DNA of 64,000 nt. Source: a virus. The position numbers and the translations under genes are program-made. How positions within the stretch are numbered: position 1 is the first letter of the stretch; each line of letters starts with the position of its first letter. The notes under the pieces were generated by a model that was not told the DNA's origin, ran no database searches, and saw only the letters and a program-made list of their open reading frames with translations. This document shows, one piece after another, positions 44,882 through 53,562 of this stretch. The DNA is taken from IMG/VR virus record IMGVR_UViG_3300032954_000010, positions 1 to 64,000 of that record; one strand, given 5' to 3'.

Positions 44882-45925
44882 GTGCCGCTTCCAGGTCTGG
44901 GCGTCGCGCCGCAATCAGGGGCGCTTTATAACGAATTGGCTGCCGTGACTCGGCGCGCATTCGTTCCGCGTCTTTTCGTGCAGATTTACTACTCCTCGCC
45001 GACTTTATTCTACATGATGGGCAACGCGCAGCGCGCGGCCGGCGGCTTGAACCAGGTGACGATCCCGATGCAGGGCCAGTCGATGGTGCAAGGCCAGTGG
45101 ACCGGCTATGGCGGCGGCTTCAACTCGCCCGTCATCACTCCCGGAGTGCAAAACGGGCAGTGGAACCTCGCTTATTGGGTCGTGCCCGTGCCGCTGCCCT
45201 TCGGCGAGACAATCATCCAGGCGACCGACCGCGAGATCAGTCTGCTCAAGGCACGCATGAACGACGTGCGCGCCATCACCACGCAGAACATGGCGAGCAA
45301 GTTGTTCACCAACAACTCGGCCAATCCGTTGATGCCAAACTCGTTCCTCGACGCCTACGACAACGGCACCAATTTCCCGACTTACGGCGGCATCTCGCGT
45401 AACGCCGCCGGCAACTCGGCGTTCAAGGGCCAATACATCGCCGCGACATCGATCAACAGCGGCTCGGTGGCGACTACTGGCTTCAATCGCTCCAACATGG
45501 CGACGACGTTGCAGCAGATCACGACCAACGCGGGCGGCGAGGCACCGACCTTCGTGGTCATGAATCCCGGCGACTACGCCACGCTCAACATCGACTTCAT
45601 CGGCCAGGAGAATATCTACGTCAATCCCGGCGCCACCTACACGATGGACACGTCGGCACGGTCATCGTTCCCGAACCTCAACGTCTCGGGCATCCCGATC
45701 TTCTCCGACTTCTTCTGTCCGAAGGGCAGCGCCTTCTTCGTCAACGTCAAATACACGTCGATGTATCTGTCGGAAGACGCGGCGTTCGATTTCAGCGGGT
45801 TCTACTCGCTGGTGCCGCTCGGCCAGATCGGTCAACAGGGCGTCGTGGTGGTTGGCTACGATATCATCTGCGCCAAATCGGTTTCCGGCGCGTGGGTCTA
45901 CGGCATCGGAGGCGCTGCTTTTTAA
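44882..45925 (+). CDS. Major capsid protein
   Basis: 347 residues from a GTG behind GAGGAG. N-terminal arm PLPGLGVAPQSGALYNELAA, then LFYMMGNAQRAAGGLNQVTI, and a C-terminal FVVMNPGDYATLNIDFIGQE region with beta domains, compatible with the HK97 fold. Size and position after scaffold support the call. High expression expected. Confidence 0.85.
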   Translation: MPLPGLGVAPQSGALYNELAAVTRRAFVPRLFVQIYYSSPTLFYMMGNAQRAAGGLNQVTIPMQGQSMVQGQWTGYGGGFNSPVITPGVQNGQWNLAYWVVPVPLPFGETIIQATDREISLLKARMNDVRAITTQNMASKLFTNNSANPLMPNSFLDAYDNGTNFPTYGGISRNAAGNSAFKGQYIAATSINSGSVATTGFNRSNMATTLQQITTNAGGEAPTFVVMNPGDYATLNIDFIGQENIYVNPGATYTMDTSARSSFPNLNVSGIPIFSDFFCPKGSAFFVNVKYTSMYLSEDAAFDFSGFYSLVPLGQIGQQGVVVVGYDIICAKSVSGAWVYGIGGAAF

Positions 45926-45937
45926 GCGAGGACAACA

Positions 45938-47110
45938 ATGACGCAGCATATCGCAGGTCCGGGGCTTGGGCTTCCACTTCCCCAGAACCTTTACCCTTCA
46001 GAACTTCAAAACGCGCCGCCCGATTGCAGCAACAACCGCATCGCGCTGGCGCCTGGCGACACGCTGCCGATCCCGGCCGGCGATTGGCTGGTCAACACCG
46101 GCATGTATTGCGTTCTCCAGTTTCTCGATCCGATCACCGGCACTTGGGCGATGGGTCCGAACGCGGGCTGGAACGGCGGCCAGCAGTTCGTCATCAGCGA
46201 CGGCTTCAACGTGCGCGTCGCCAACCTGCTCGGTTGTCCGATCAGCGCCTCGATCACCTCGGGCGGCAGCAATTACGTGCAGTCGACGACCACGATTTCG
46301 GCGACGCCCGGCAACTCGACCTGGGTGCCGATCGTCGGCGGCGCGTTGACACCGACCGTGATCTCGGCAGGCGCCGGCTATGGCGTCGCGCCCGAGATTT
46401 TCCTGCCGGCTCCCGCTCCCGCGTCGAACAATCCGAACGGCGTCGGCGGCATTCAGGCGACGGCCTGGGCCAATATCTCCAGCGGCACGCTGGCGCTGTC
46501 GACCGGTGTCAGCATGACCAATCCGGGTGCCGGCTACTCGACGCCCTTCACCATTGCGTTGCAGCCGTCGCCGACCGACCCGAACCTGTCAACCGGCATC
46601 ACGATGGCGACCGTGGTGTTCTCGCTGACCAATTCCGGCTCGATCACGGGCGCGCTTTGCACCAATCCAGGCGCTCCGCTGAGCAACCCGAACCAGTTCA
46701 CCCTGTCGGTGACCGGCGCGGGCTCACAGGCGACGCTGGTCGGCAACGTCATGCAGACCGTGACCACGGCGAGCGTGTCGACGCTGGGCGTCGGCTACGG
46801 CACTGTTGCCGCCTTGCTGACGACGGTCGGCGGCGTTCCGCTGGCCGGCTCGATCACCAACAACCCGGATTATCTCGGACTCGCCTGGCGTCCGCGTCCG
46901 GCGCAGATCGGCTTGACCGTGACCGGCGCCAATACGCTCGGCACGCAGACCGGGACGATCTATGACGGCGGCCTGTTCGTTACCAGCGCGGCGCCGAACT
47001 GGGTCATCCAGACCTCGCCGCTGGCCGGCGGCAGCGTAACCACGACTGCCATCATCGGTCTGACGATGGGCAGCCGCCCGGATATCGTGACGTTGCAACC
47101 GGCGCCGTAA
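45938..47110 (+). CDS. Structural protein with GxGY repeats, putative decoration protein
   Basis: 390 residues. N-terminal domain (APGDTLPIPAGDWLVNTGMY, FLDPITGTWAMGPN) then repeated beta units: ISAGAGYGVAPEI, MTNPGAGYSTPFTI, VSTLGVGYGTVAA, with Gly-Ser linkers. No catalytic motif. Directly after the capsid gene, so probably a head decoration or fibre protein. Same repeats occur in two tail genes. Confidence 0.6.
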   Translation: MTQHIAGPGLGLPLPQNLYPSELQNAPPDCSNNRIALAPGDTLPIPAGDWLVNTGMYCVLQFLDPITGTWAMGPNAGWNGGQQFVISDGFNVRVANLLGCPISASITSGGSNYVQSTTTISATPGNSTWVPIVGGALTPTVISAGAGYGVAPEIFLPAPAPASNNPNGVGGIQATAWANISSGTLALSTGVSMTNPGAGYSTPFTIALQPSPTDPNLSTGITMATVVFSLTNSGSITGALCTNPGAPLSNPNQFTLSVTGAGSQATLVGNVMQTVTTASVSTLGVGYGTVAALLTTVGGVPLAGSITNNPDYLGLAWRPRPAQIGLTVTGANTLGTQTGTIYDGGLFVTSAAPNWVIQTSPLAGGSVTTTAIIGLTMGSRPDIVTLQPAP

Positions 47111-47335
47111 ATGGCGGAGACCTATAGCCTCGCAGCAACTGGCCAGCGTTCCGGCCAGTTGTTTGCCGTTTCCAATATCAAGGTTGGCGACAGCGCGGGG
47201 CTCGTCGGATCGCAACAGAACGCAATGGCGCAAAACACGCCGGTCATGTGCAAAAATCCAGATGGATCGAAGTCGTGGTACACGATCGATGCCGAGCGCA
47301 GCACGGCGTCGAGTGTTGTTTTGAAGGCGGTCTAG
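47111..47335 (+). CDS. Small structural protein
   Basis: 74 residues, starting right after the previous stop. QRSGQLFAVSNIKVGDSAGL, MCKNPDGSKSWYTIDAERST. Beta-rich; unknown. Confidence 0.5.
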   Translation: MAETYSLAATGQRSGQLFAVSNIKVGDSAGLVGSQQNAMAQNTPVMCKNPDGSKSWYTIDAERSTASSVVLKAV

Positions 47336-47366
47336 CCTTAGAACAATTGGCAGAGGAGCATCTGCC

Positions 47367-48113
47367 TTGCTGACCGCCTACCTCAACGCCACGCGCCTGC
47401 TTCTGCAAAATCCGAGTGCTCCGACCACCTTGTACTCGGACGCCGATCTGACAAGTTACATCAACACGGCGCGCGGGCAGCTCGCGGGCGAGGCCGAGTG
47501 CATCCGCGTGATCGGCACGATCTCGACGGTTGCCGGCCAGCAAGCCTATAATTTTTCGAGTATCGACACCGGCACCTCGGCGACGAACGGCGTCCAGGGC
47601 GCGATCAATGTGCGTCGCGTCAGCTACAATGTGGCATCTGGCACGCGCTGGATACCGCCGCGGCCGTGGGAGTGGTTCGACCTCTATGTGCTGAATGACC
47701 CGGTGCCGCAGGCAGGTCCGCCGACCGTTTGGAGTCAATATGGGCAGGGCTCGGCTCCGGGCGCGACTGGTTCGGTATCGAGCGGCAGTTTCTACATCAA
47801 CACGCCAGATATCGTCTATACGCTCAATTGCGATTGCACCTGCTATCCGATTCCGCTGGCTGATGACACGACAAAGGAAGCAATTCCTTATCTATGGACC
47901 GATTGTGTGCCGTTCTTCGCCGCCTATTGGGCCTATCTGTCGGCGCAGACCGGTGCGCGGCAGGCCGATGCTGAGCGCATGTATAATCACTATCAGACAT
48001 TCCTCGATCGCGCCCGCAAGGCGGCCAATCCGGCGGTTGGGCGCTGGCAATACAGTCAGGCGCAGGACCCGGCGCAGGCCGCCAAGTTTGGCATCAAGAC
48101 GGGGGCCGCCTGA
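47367..48113 (+). CDS. Head-tail adaptor-like protein, first of a paralog pair
   Basis: 248 residues from a TTG behind GAGGAG. N-terminus NATRLLLQNPSAPTTLYSDA, DLTSYINTARGQLAGEAECI; C-terminal KEAIPYLWTDCVPFFAAYWA. The same skeleton appears in the next gene, so this is an adaptor type protein joining portal to tail tube, as in podoviruses (gp4/gp11-like). Function inferred from position. Confidence 0.65.
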   Translation: MLTAYLNATRLLLQNPSAPTTLYSDADLTSYINTARGQLAGEAECIRVIGTISTVAGQQAYNFSSIDTGTSATNGVQGAINVRRVSYNVASGTRWIPPRPWEWFDLYVLNDPVPQAGPPTVWSQYGQGSAPGATGSVSSGSFYINTPDIVYTLNCDCTCYPIPLADDTTKEAIPYLWTDCVPFFAAYWAYLSAQTGARQADAERMYNHYQTFLDRARKAANPAVGRWQYSQAQDPAQAAKFGIKTGAA

Positions 48114-49036
48114 TGCCGCTCAATGACTACCTTCAGCAGACGCAGCGCTTTATGCGCGAGCAGAAGCAGGATTTCCTCAATCCCGACGATCTCGTGAGTT
48201 ACATCAACCGCGGGCGGCGCGAGGTGGCCCTGCGCACGCAATGTATCCGCCGCCTGACGCCTTCGGCCGGAGTGATCACCGGCTACAGCGTGACGGCGCA
48301 GGGCTCGGGCTATTCGAACGCGCCGACGCTTGCCGTCAGCGCACCCGACTTTCCGAATGGCATGCTGCCTTATCCGAACGGCAGTCAGGCGACGGCAAGT
48401 GCGACGGTACAGGGCGGCGCGATCACGAATGTCTACAGCGAGTATGGTGGAAGTGGTTACTTCGAGCCTGAGTTGACGATCACCGACTCGACCGGCTCGG
48501 GCGCCGAAGCGACGCCGATTGTATCCGGCATCAATCTGCTCAATCAGGGACAGGAGCAGTATGCGTTTTCCGACATCGACCTGAGCGGCAATCCGGGTTG
48601 CGAGTCGGTCTATTTCGTGCGCGGCATCTCGATTATCTATTCCGGTTATCGCTACTCGCTGGAGCAGATGGCCTTCACGCGCTACCAGATTTATCGCGCT
48701 TATCCGTATCAATATCAGTACACGCCTGCGATTTTCAGCCAGTATGGTCAAGGCACGGCTGGTTCCTATTTCGTCTACCCGCTGCCTTCGCAAGCGTTGC
48801 AGGCCGAGCTTGATTGCCAGTGTCTGCCGTCCGATCTGATCGACAATCAGAGCTATGAAGCGATTCCCGATCCGTGGACCGATGCGGTGCCGTATTTTGC
48901 CGCGCATTTTGCGATGGCCGAAATCGGCAACCTCAATGCCAGCAAGTTCTATCTCGAACTCTATGAGAAATTCGCGCTCAGCTATTCGCAGTTTACCCGC
49001 ATCGGCCGCGCCTTGAACTCCTATGGACGGCCATAA
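48113..49036 (+). CDS. Head-tail adaptor-like protein with inserted GxGY domain
   Basis: 307 residues, overlapping both neighbours. N-terminus YLQQTQRFMREQKQDFLNPD, LVSYINRGRREVALRTQCIR matches the previous gene; C-terminus YEAIPDPWTDAVPYFAAHFA likewise. Between them, residues 50-145 carry VTAQGSGYSNAPTLAV and GGSGYFEPELTI repeats that the paralog lacks. So a repeat domain was inserted into an adaptor gene after duplication. Confidence 0.65.
   Translation: MPLNDYLQQTQRFMREQKQDFLNPDDLVSYINRGRREVALRTQCIRRLTPSAGVITGYSVTAQGSGYSNAPTLAVSAPDFPNGMLPYPNGSQATASATVQGGAITNVYSEYGGSGYFEPELTITDSTGSGAEATPIVSGINLLNQGQEQYAFSDIDLSGNPGCESVYFVRGISIIYSGYRYSLEQMAFTRYQIYRAYPYQYQYTPAIFSQYGQGTAGSYFVYPLPSQALQAELDCQCLPSDLIDNQSYEAIPDPWTDAVPYFAAHFAMAEIGNLNASKFYLELYEKFALSYSQFTRIGRALNSYGRP
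48270..48540 (+). repeat. GxGYxxAP repeat module inside adaptor gene
   Basis: Two units, absent from the paralog at 47367-48113. Same module as in 46240-46900 and 49540-50005. Confidence 0.6.
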
Positions 49037-51090
49037 TGGGCGACAAATTCAAAGTTGATCCTGCCTCGCCCGAACAGGGCAATCCCTATTTGCCGACCGG
49101 CCCTAACCAGCCGCTGGTGATGGAGGAGTTCAATGGCATCAACACCTCGACAACCCGTCCCGGCGTCGACGAAAAGCAGATGTGGTGGTGCGACGGCTTC
49201 ATGCCGCTCGGGCGCATGTTCCTGCGCACCATGTACGGCATTGGGCCGCCGCTATGGACGCGCCCGCCCGGCGGATCGATCGCCTTTTTCGATTTCGCCA
49301 ATATCGGTCCCGTGCCGATCATGGTCGGCGTCCATGCCGATGGCGGCGTATGGCAGATCAACACGGCGACTGGTGCTGCCGTGCATTTCCTGCCCGATGG
49401 CACAATCCTGCAACCCACGCGCACGACGATGGGCATCAGCCAGTGGGGCTCGCAATACGTCCTGATCGTCGCGCAGCAGACAAACGGCTATTTCATCTGG
49501 GATGGCGCTGTCGCTTATCAGGCCGGCACTCTTGCGCCCAATGTCACGATCACCAATGTCGGTGACGGTTATACCTCGGCGCCGACCGTCACCGCTTACG
49601 GCGGCAGCGGCACGGGCGCTTCATTCCTGGCAACCGTCGCCAACGGTGAAGTGACGGGTATCACCGTCACCAATGCCGGGATGGGCTATATCGCGACCGA
49701 TGTCATCGGGCTTGCTTTTTCCGGCGGCGGCATTTCGGACAAGACGGCCATCCTGCAACCGGTCATTTCCGGCGGCACGATATCGTCGGTCTCGGTAGTC
49801 AATCACGGTGCCGGTTATGTCAGCGCTATTGCCGTTGTGGAGGGCGGCGGTGGTTCGGGTGGCTCGCTGACGCTTGGCGTGTCGAGCGGCACCATCTCGT
49901 CGGTGACAATCTCCGCGCCCGGCGCGGGTTACGTCACGGCGCCGACCGTTCTGGTCAACGATGCTGCCAATCCGGTGGCGTCGGCGACCGCCAACCTGAT
50001 GCCGTTCGGCATTTCCGGCAACTCGATCGAGACCTATTCGGGTCGCGTGTGGATTTCCAACGGTCCGACAGTGACGTGGAGCGCGCCCGGCTCGTTCTCA
50101 GACTTCTCTAGCGCCAGCGGCGGCGGCAATTTTACATCGTCCGACAGTTTCCTGCGCGTCGGCTATACGCAGCTCAGACAGACTAATGGCTTCCTTTATC
50201 TCATCGGCGACTCGTCGGTGAATTACATTTCCGGCGTACAGACTTCAGGCTCGCCGCTGGTGACGACATTCACCAACCAGAACGCCGACCCGGAAGTGGG
50301 CACGCCCTGGCCGGGCACCGTCGATGTGTTCGGCCGCAATATCCTGTTCGCCAATGCCTTCGGCGCGCATGTCAGTTATGGTGCGGCGGTCACCAAGATC
50401 AGCGAGGCGCTTGATGGCGTCTATAACACGGTGCCTAATTTCGCCGCACTGACGCCGAGCGCGGCCAAGGCGATCATCTTCGGCAAGAAGGTCTGGATGT
50501 TGCTGCTGCCGATCATCGATCCGGTGAGCGGCGAGCAGCGCAACAAACTGTTCATGTGGAACGGCAAGATTTGGTGGTCGTCGCCGCAGGATGTCGAACT
50601 GGTTTTCGTGCAGCATCAGGAGATCAACTCGGTCATCACCGCCTATGGTACGGACGGCAATGCCGTGTACCCGCTGTTTTCGCAGCCCTCGACCGCATTC
50701 CAGAAGATCGTGCAGTCCAAGATGTGGGCAACGCCGGTCGGCTATCAGATGACCAAGGCGACCAACCGCTTCTGGGGCCTGTTTCAGTATTTCAGCGCCA
50801 ACAGTCCCGATGTCACCATCGACATCGACAGCGAGAACGACTCCGACGAGCATATTATCACGTCGGGACCGCCGGATTTGATCTGGCGCAACAATTCCAA
50901 TGGCATTATCTCGTGGCTCAATGCTTCCAACAATCCGATCATCTGGACTCGCAATGGCTTGGCGGCGGCGGAACCGGAAGCGGTGGCGCAGAACGGCGTG
51001 CTGATGGGCATGACGTTGAAAACCAATTCGGATGACATGGCGATCGTGTCGGCCATGATCGACGCGCAACTCGTAGGATATCGAGGCTGA
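49036..51090 (+). CDS. Tail hub/stabilisation-like protein with GxGY repeats
   Basis: 684 residues. N-terminus QPLVMEEFNGINTSTTRPGV, MWWCDGFMPLGRMFLRTMYG; a repeat part at residues 168-320 with ITNVGDGYTSAPTVTAY, VTNAGMGYIATDV, VVNHGAGYVSAIAVV and ISAPGAGYVTAPTVLV; then a propeller-like part (SGRVWISNGPTVTWSAPGS, GVQTSGSPLVTTFTNQ). Such long proteins after adaptors act as tail tube or stabilisation proteins in podoviruses. Confidence 0.65.
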   Translation: MGDKFKVDPASPEQGNPYLPTGPNQPLVMEEFNGINTSTTRPGVDEKQMWWCDGFMPLGRMFLRTMYGIGPPLWTRPPGGSIAFFDFANIGPVPIMVGVHADGGVWQINTATGAAVHFLPDGTILQPTRTTMGISQWGSQYVLIVAQQTNGYFIWDGAVAYQAGTLAPNVTITNVGDGYTSAPTVTAYGGSGTGASFLATVANGEVTGITVTNAGMGYIATDVIGLAFSGGGISDKTAILQPVISGGTISSVSVVNHGAGYVSAIAVVEGGGGSGGSLTLGVSSGTISSVTISAPGAGYVTAPTVLVNDAANPVASATANLMPFGISGNSIETYSGRVWISNGPTVTWSAPGSFSDFSSASGGGNFTSSDSFLRVGYTQLRQTNGFLYLIGDSSVNYISGVQTSGSPLVTTFTNQNADPEVGTPWPGTVDVFGRNILFANAFGAHVSYGAAVTKISEALDGVYNTVPNFAALTPSAAKAIIFGKKVWMLLLPIIDPVSGEQRNKLFMWNGKIWWSSPQDVELVFVQHQEINSVITAYGTDGNAVYPLFSQPSTAFQKIVQSKMWATPVGYQMTKATNRFWGLFQYFSANSPDVTIDIDSENDSDEHIITSGPPDLIWRNNSNGIISWLNASNNPIIWTRNGLAAAEPEAVAQNGVLMGMTLKTNSDDMAIVSAMIDAQLVGYRG
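49540..50005 (+). repeat. Four GxGY repeat units in the tail protein
   Basis: Units of about 115 bases: VTITNVGDGYTSAPTVT, ITVTNAGMGYIATDV, VSVVNHGAGYVSAI, VTISAPGAGYVTAPTV, separated by Gly/Ser-rich loops. Confidence 0.6.
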
Positions 51091-51093
51091 GCA

Positions 51094-52257
51094 ATGGCAC
51101 TGCCAACCACTTTCGCCAATCTGACGACCGCAACGGGTCAGCAACTCGACAACAATTTCCAGGCTGTCGGTGCGCTGGTGACGGTGCAATGCACGGCTGC
51201 CGGCACCAATGCCATATCGCTGACGCCTGCCGCCAATGCGCCTGCGGTGACCGCCTATAATCTGCCTTACCCGGTGAAATTCGGCTTTGTCGGTTTTACG
51301 ACTTCAACCGGCTCGGTGACCTTGCAGGTCGGCAGCTTGGCTGCGCTGCCCGTCTATACGCCGGCCGGCGCGCAGGCAGCGGGCGGCGATATTGTGCAGG
51401 GATTCTATTACGAGGTGGCCTATGTGGTCGCCAGCACCTACAACTCGGGCAATGGCGCTTTTGTCATCACCAATCCACTGCCGCTTGCCGGATCGTCGCC
51501 TGTCGATCTTGGCGAAACCCGCGGGTTAATAGTCACCAATAACGCTAGCACGCCCAACACCAAGATCGATATCACGGCCAGCCGGGCGATCATGGTGACA
51601 AGCGCCGGCCTGCCTGTTTTTGCCAGCAGCGTCTCCGTCACGATCGATCTGACGACGACAGGTGCGAACGGCATGGACACCGGATCGCGGCCGACCAGCG
51701 GCTGGGTCTACAATTATTTGATCTCGACCGGGCTTGTGACGGCTGGATTGGCTACCGCAACGTCGCCAACCTCGGGCGGCCCGACGATGCCGACCGGATA
51801 CAACTATGCCTGCTATGTCGGTGCCATGTATTGCGACAGTTCGCAGAATTTGAAACGCAGCCGGCAGGACGGCGACGCGGCACAATATATAGTGACATCC
51901 GCAACCAATACGGCGGCAGCACCGAATATTGCCAATGGGACCGCCGGATCATATTCAGCGACCACGCCAACTTATGCCAGCGTATCGGTTTCTGCCTTTG
52001 TACCGGCAACGACTAAATCTATTCGGATCATTGCCACAACAAGATGGAATAACGGTTCGATTGCGCACGTACTTGTTGCGCCAAACACGTCGTATAGCGG
52101 CAACGTTTCGACCAATTTTCCGCCGTTGACGCTCGATACCGAGAACACGAGCGGAGAAGCCATATTTTTGGTGGAAGCGGCTGCCATTGCGTGGGTATCG
52201 GACGCGGCAGGCGGTGGAATATCGTGCCTTGGCTGGACCGACTACTATTCGAGATGA
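51094..52257 (+). CDS. Hypothetical structural protein
   Basis: 387 residues. FANLTTATGQQLDNNFQAVG at the start is typical of phage tail or fibre N-termini (A-x-L-T-x-A-x-G-x-x-L-D-x-N-F). Then beta-rich parts (VKFGFVGFTTSTGSVTLQVG) and YYSR at the end. Probably a fibre or tail tip component. Start has GAGGCTGAGC upstream. Confidence 0.55.
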   Translation: MALPTTFANLTTATGQQLDNNFQAVGALVTVQCTAAGTNAISLTPAANAPAVTAYNLPYPVKFGFVGFTTSTGSVTLQVGSLAALPVYTPAGAQAAGGDIVQGFYYEVAYVVASTYNSGNGAFVITNPLPLAGSSPVDLGETRGLIVTNNASTPNTKIDITASRAIMVTSAGLPVFASSVSVTIDLTTTGANGMDTGSRPTSGWVYNYLISTGLVTAGLATATSPTSGGPTMPTGYNYACYVGAMYCDSSQNLKRSRQDGDAAQYIVTSATNTAAAPNIANGTAGSYSATTPTYASVSVSAFVPATTKSIRIIATTRWNNGSIAHVLVAPNTSYSGNVSTNFPPLTLDTENTSGEAIFLVEAAAIAWVSDAAGGGISCLGWTDYYSR

Positions 52258-52601
52258 GCATGAGCGCGATTGCTGCCCTGTTCAACGTGCCGTCGACGGA
52301 AGGTGAACTGAACGAGTGGTCGTTCGCGCACGCCGCGCACCACATCGACATTAACCGGCTTATCTACCAGAAGACCGGCGCGGTATTGCAATCCTACGTG
52401 CTCGACCCGTTCGATCCCGACAACGCGGGGGTTTGGCTCTATCAGCATCAATTGATGCACCAGGCGTTCGATCAGTTGCTCGGCATTTCCGGCTACGACT
52501 TGCTGGATGTCGATTTGAAGGATAGAAATGAATTTGCCGGCTGGATATGGTTGAATGCCCAGGAGCATTACCAGGCCGCCAATACGTTGGAGCTAGGCTA
52601 A
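52254..52601 (+). CDS. Hypothetical protein
   Basis: 115 residues from an ATG at 52254 overlapping the previous stop. SMSAIAALFNVPSTEGELNE, FAHAAHHIDINRLIYQKTGA. Helical, with a His/Trp-rich middle. No family. Confidence 0.5.
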   Translation: MSMSAIAALFNVPSTEGELNEWSFAHAAHHIDINRLIYQKTGAVLQSYVLDPFDPDNAGVWLYQHQLMHQAFDQLLGISGYDLLDVDLKDRNEFAGWIWLNAQEHYQAANTLELG

Positions 52602-53062
52602 TGGCTGAACCCGCCTTGAAACTCGTCTCTCCCGCCCCCGTCATCCGCAAATTCGACACCGCCGATCTGTCGAAGCACGGCGGTTGGATCATTCCGCGCA
52701 TGATGAAAAGCTTCCCGCATCTCAACGAGCGCGGCGCGGCGACGTTCCTGCAAAACATCAACTACAACAACGAGTATCTGTTTCTCTACAGCGAGACCGG
52801 CGTTGCCGTGGCACAAGTCATGTCGGCGCACTCGCTCGATATGAGTCCGATCGTCTACGAGCGCTTTGTCTGGGTCGAGGATCGCGAGAACCAGGGACAG
52901 ATCAAGGTCGCGGCGGAGTTCTATACCGAGTTCTACCGCTGGGCCAAGACGCTCGGCGCGACCGTTATCATCGTCGAGGAAAATACCGATGTGCCGCACG
53001 ATATGATCAAGGAAAAACTGGGGCGCATTTTCACAAGACAGCAGCAGTTCGCCCGCACATGA
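52601..53062 (+). CDS. GNAT-like acyltransferase fold protein
   Basis: 153 residues from an ATG directly after the previous stop. LFLYSETGVAVAQVMSAHSL, VYERFVWVEDRENQGQIKVA and AKTLGATVIIVEENTDVPHD fit the beta-alpha pattern of GNAT proteins, though the R/Q-x-x-G-x-G/A acyl-CoA loop is weak. Phages have such pairs before internal virion genes; the reaction is unknown. Confidence 0.5.
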   Translation: MAEPALKLVSPAPVIRKFDTADLSKHGGWIIPRMMKSFPHLNERGAATFLQNINYNNEYLFLYSETGVAVAQVMSAHSLDMSPIVYERFVWVEDRENQGQIKVAAEFYTEFYRWAKTLGATVIIVEENTDVPHDMIKEKLGRIFTRQQQFART

Positions 53063-53550
53063 GAGAAGACCTGCATGGCGACGTGAAGCCGCGCGAATTT
53101 GCTCCGCGAATATCGCATATCCGCGTCTGCACGGCGGCCGATATCGACTGGCTGATGGAGCTTGCCAAGACGCGATATGAAGCGGCCGACTATGACGAAG
53201 CGGCGGTGCGCGCATGGCTATTGGAGCGTTTCAACGAGCCGACGATGGTATTCATGCGGGGCAAGCACTCGTTCGGCTGCTGCAATCTGGCCCGACGTTA
53301 TATGGCGCCCAATCGCTTGCAGGCATATTTGACGGTATTGGCATCCTACCCGGTCAATCACCTGTCGCTCGAACCGCTGCGCATCGGCGAAGCGCTATGC
53401 GACTGGGCGCGCAGCAAGGGTGCCTCCAAATTCTGGTTTTCGGACGTGACCGGCAACGATCTAGCGCCGCTGGTGACGCGGCTCAACGGGCGTTTTGCCG
53501 GGCGCAATTATGTGGTAGATTTGGACGATAAATCAGGCCGCTACGGCTGA
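53059..53550 (+). CDS. GNAT-like protein, second of a pair
   Basis: 163 residues, ATG overlapping the previous stop. ISHIRVCTAADIDWLMELAK, AWLLERFNEPTMVFMRGKHS, and LEPLRIGEALCDWARSKGAS in which GEALCDWA replaces the acyl-CoA loop. Probably related to the gene before. Role unknown. Confidence 0.5.
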   Translation: MREDLHGDVKPREFAPRISHIRVCTAADIDWLMELAKTRYEAADYDEAAVRAWLLERFNEPTMVFMRGKHSFGCCNLARRYMAPNRLQAYLTVLASYPVNHLSLEPLRIGEALCDWARSKGASKFWFSDVTGNDLAPLVTRLNGRFAGRNYVVDLDDKSGRYG

Positions 53551-53562
53551 CAGGAGTACATC

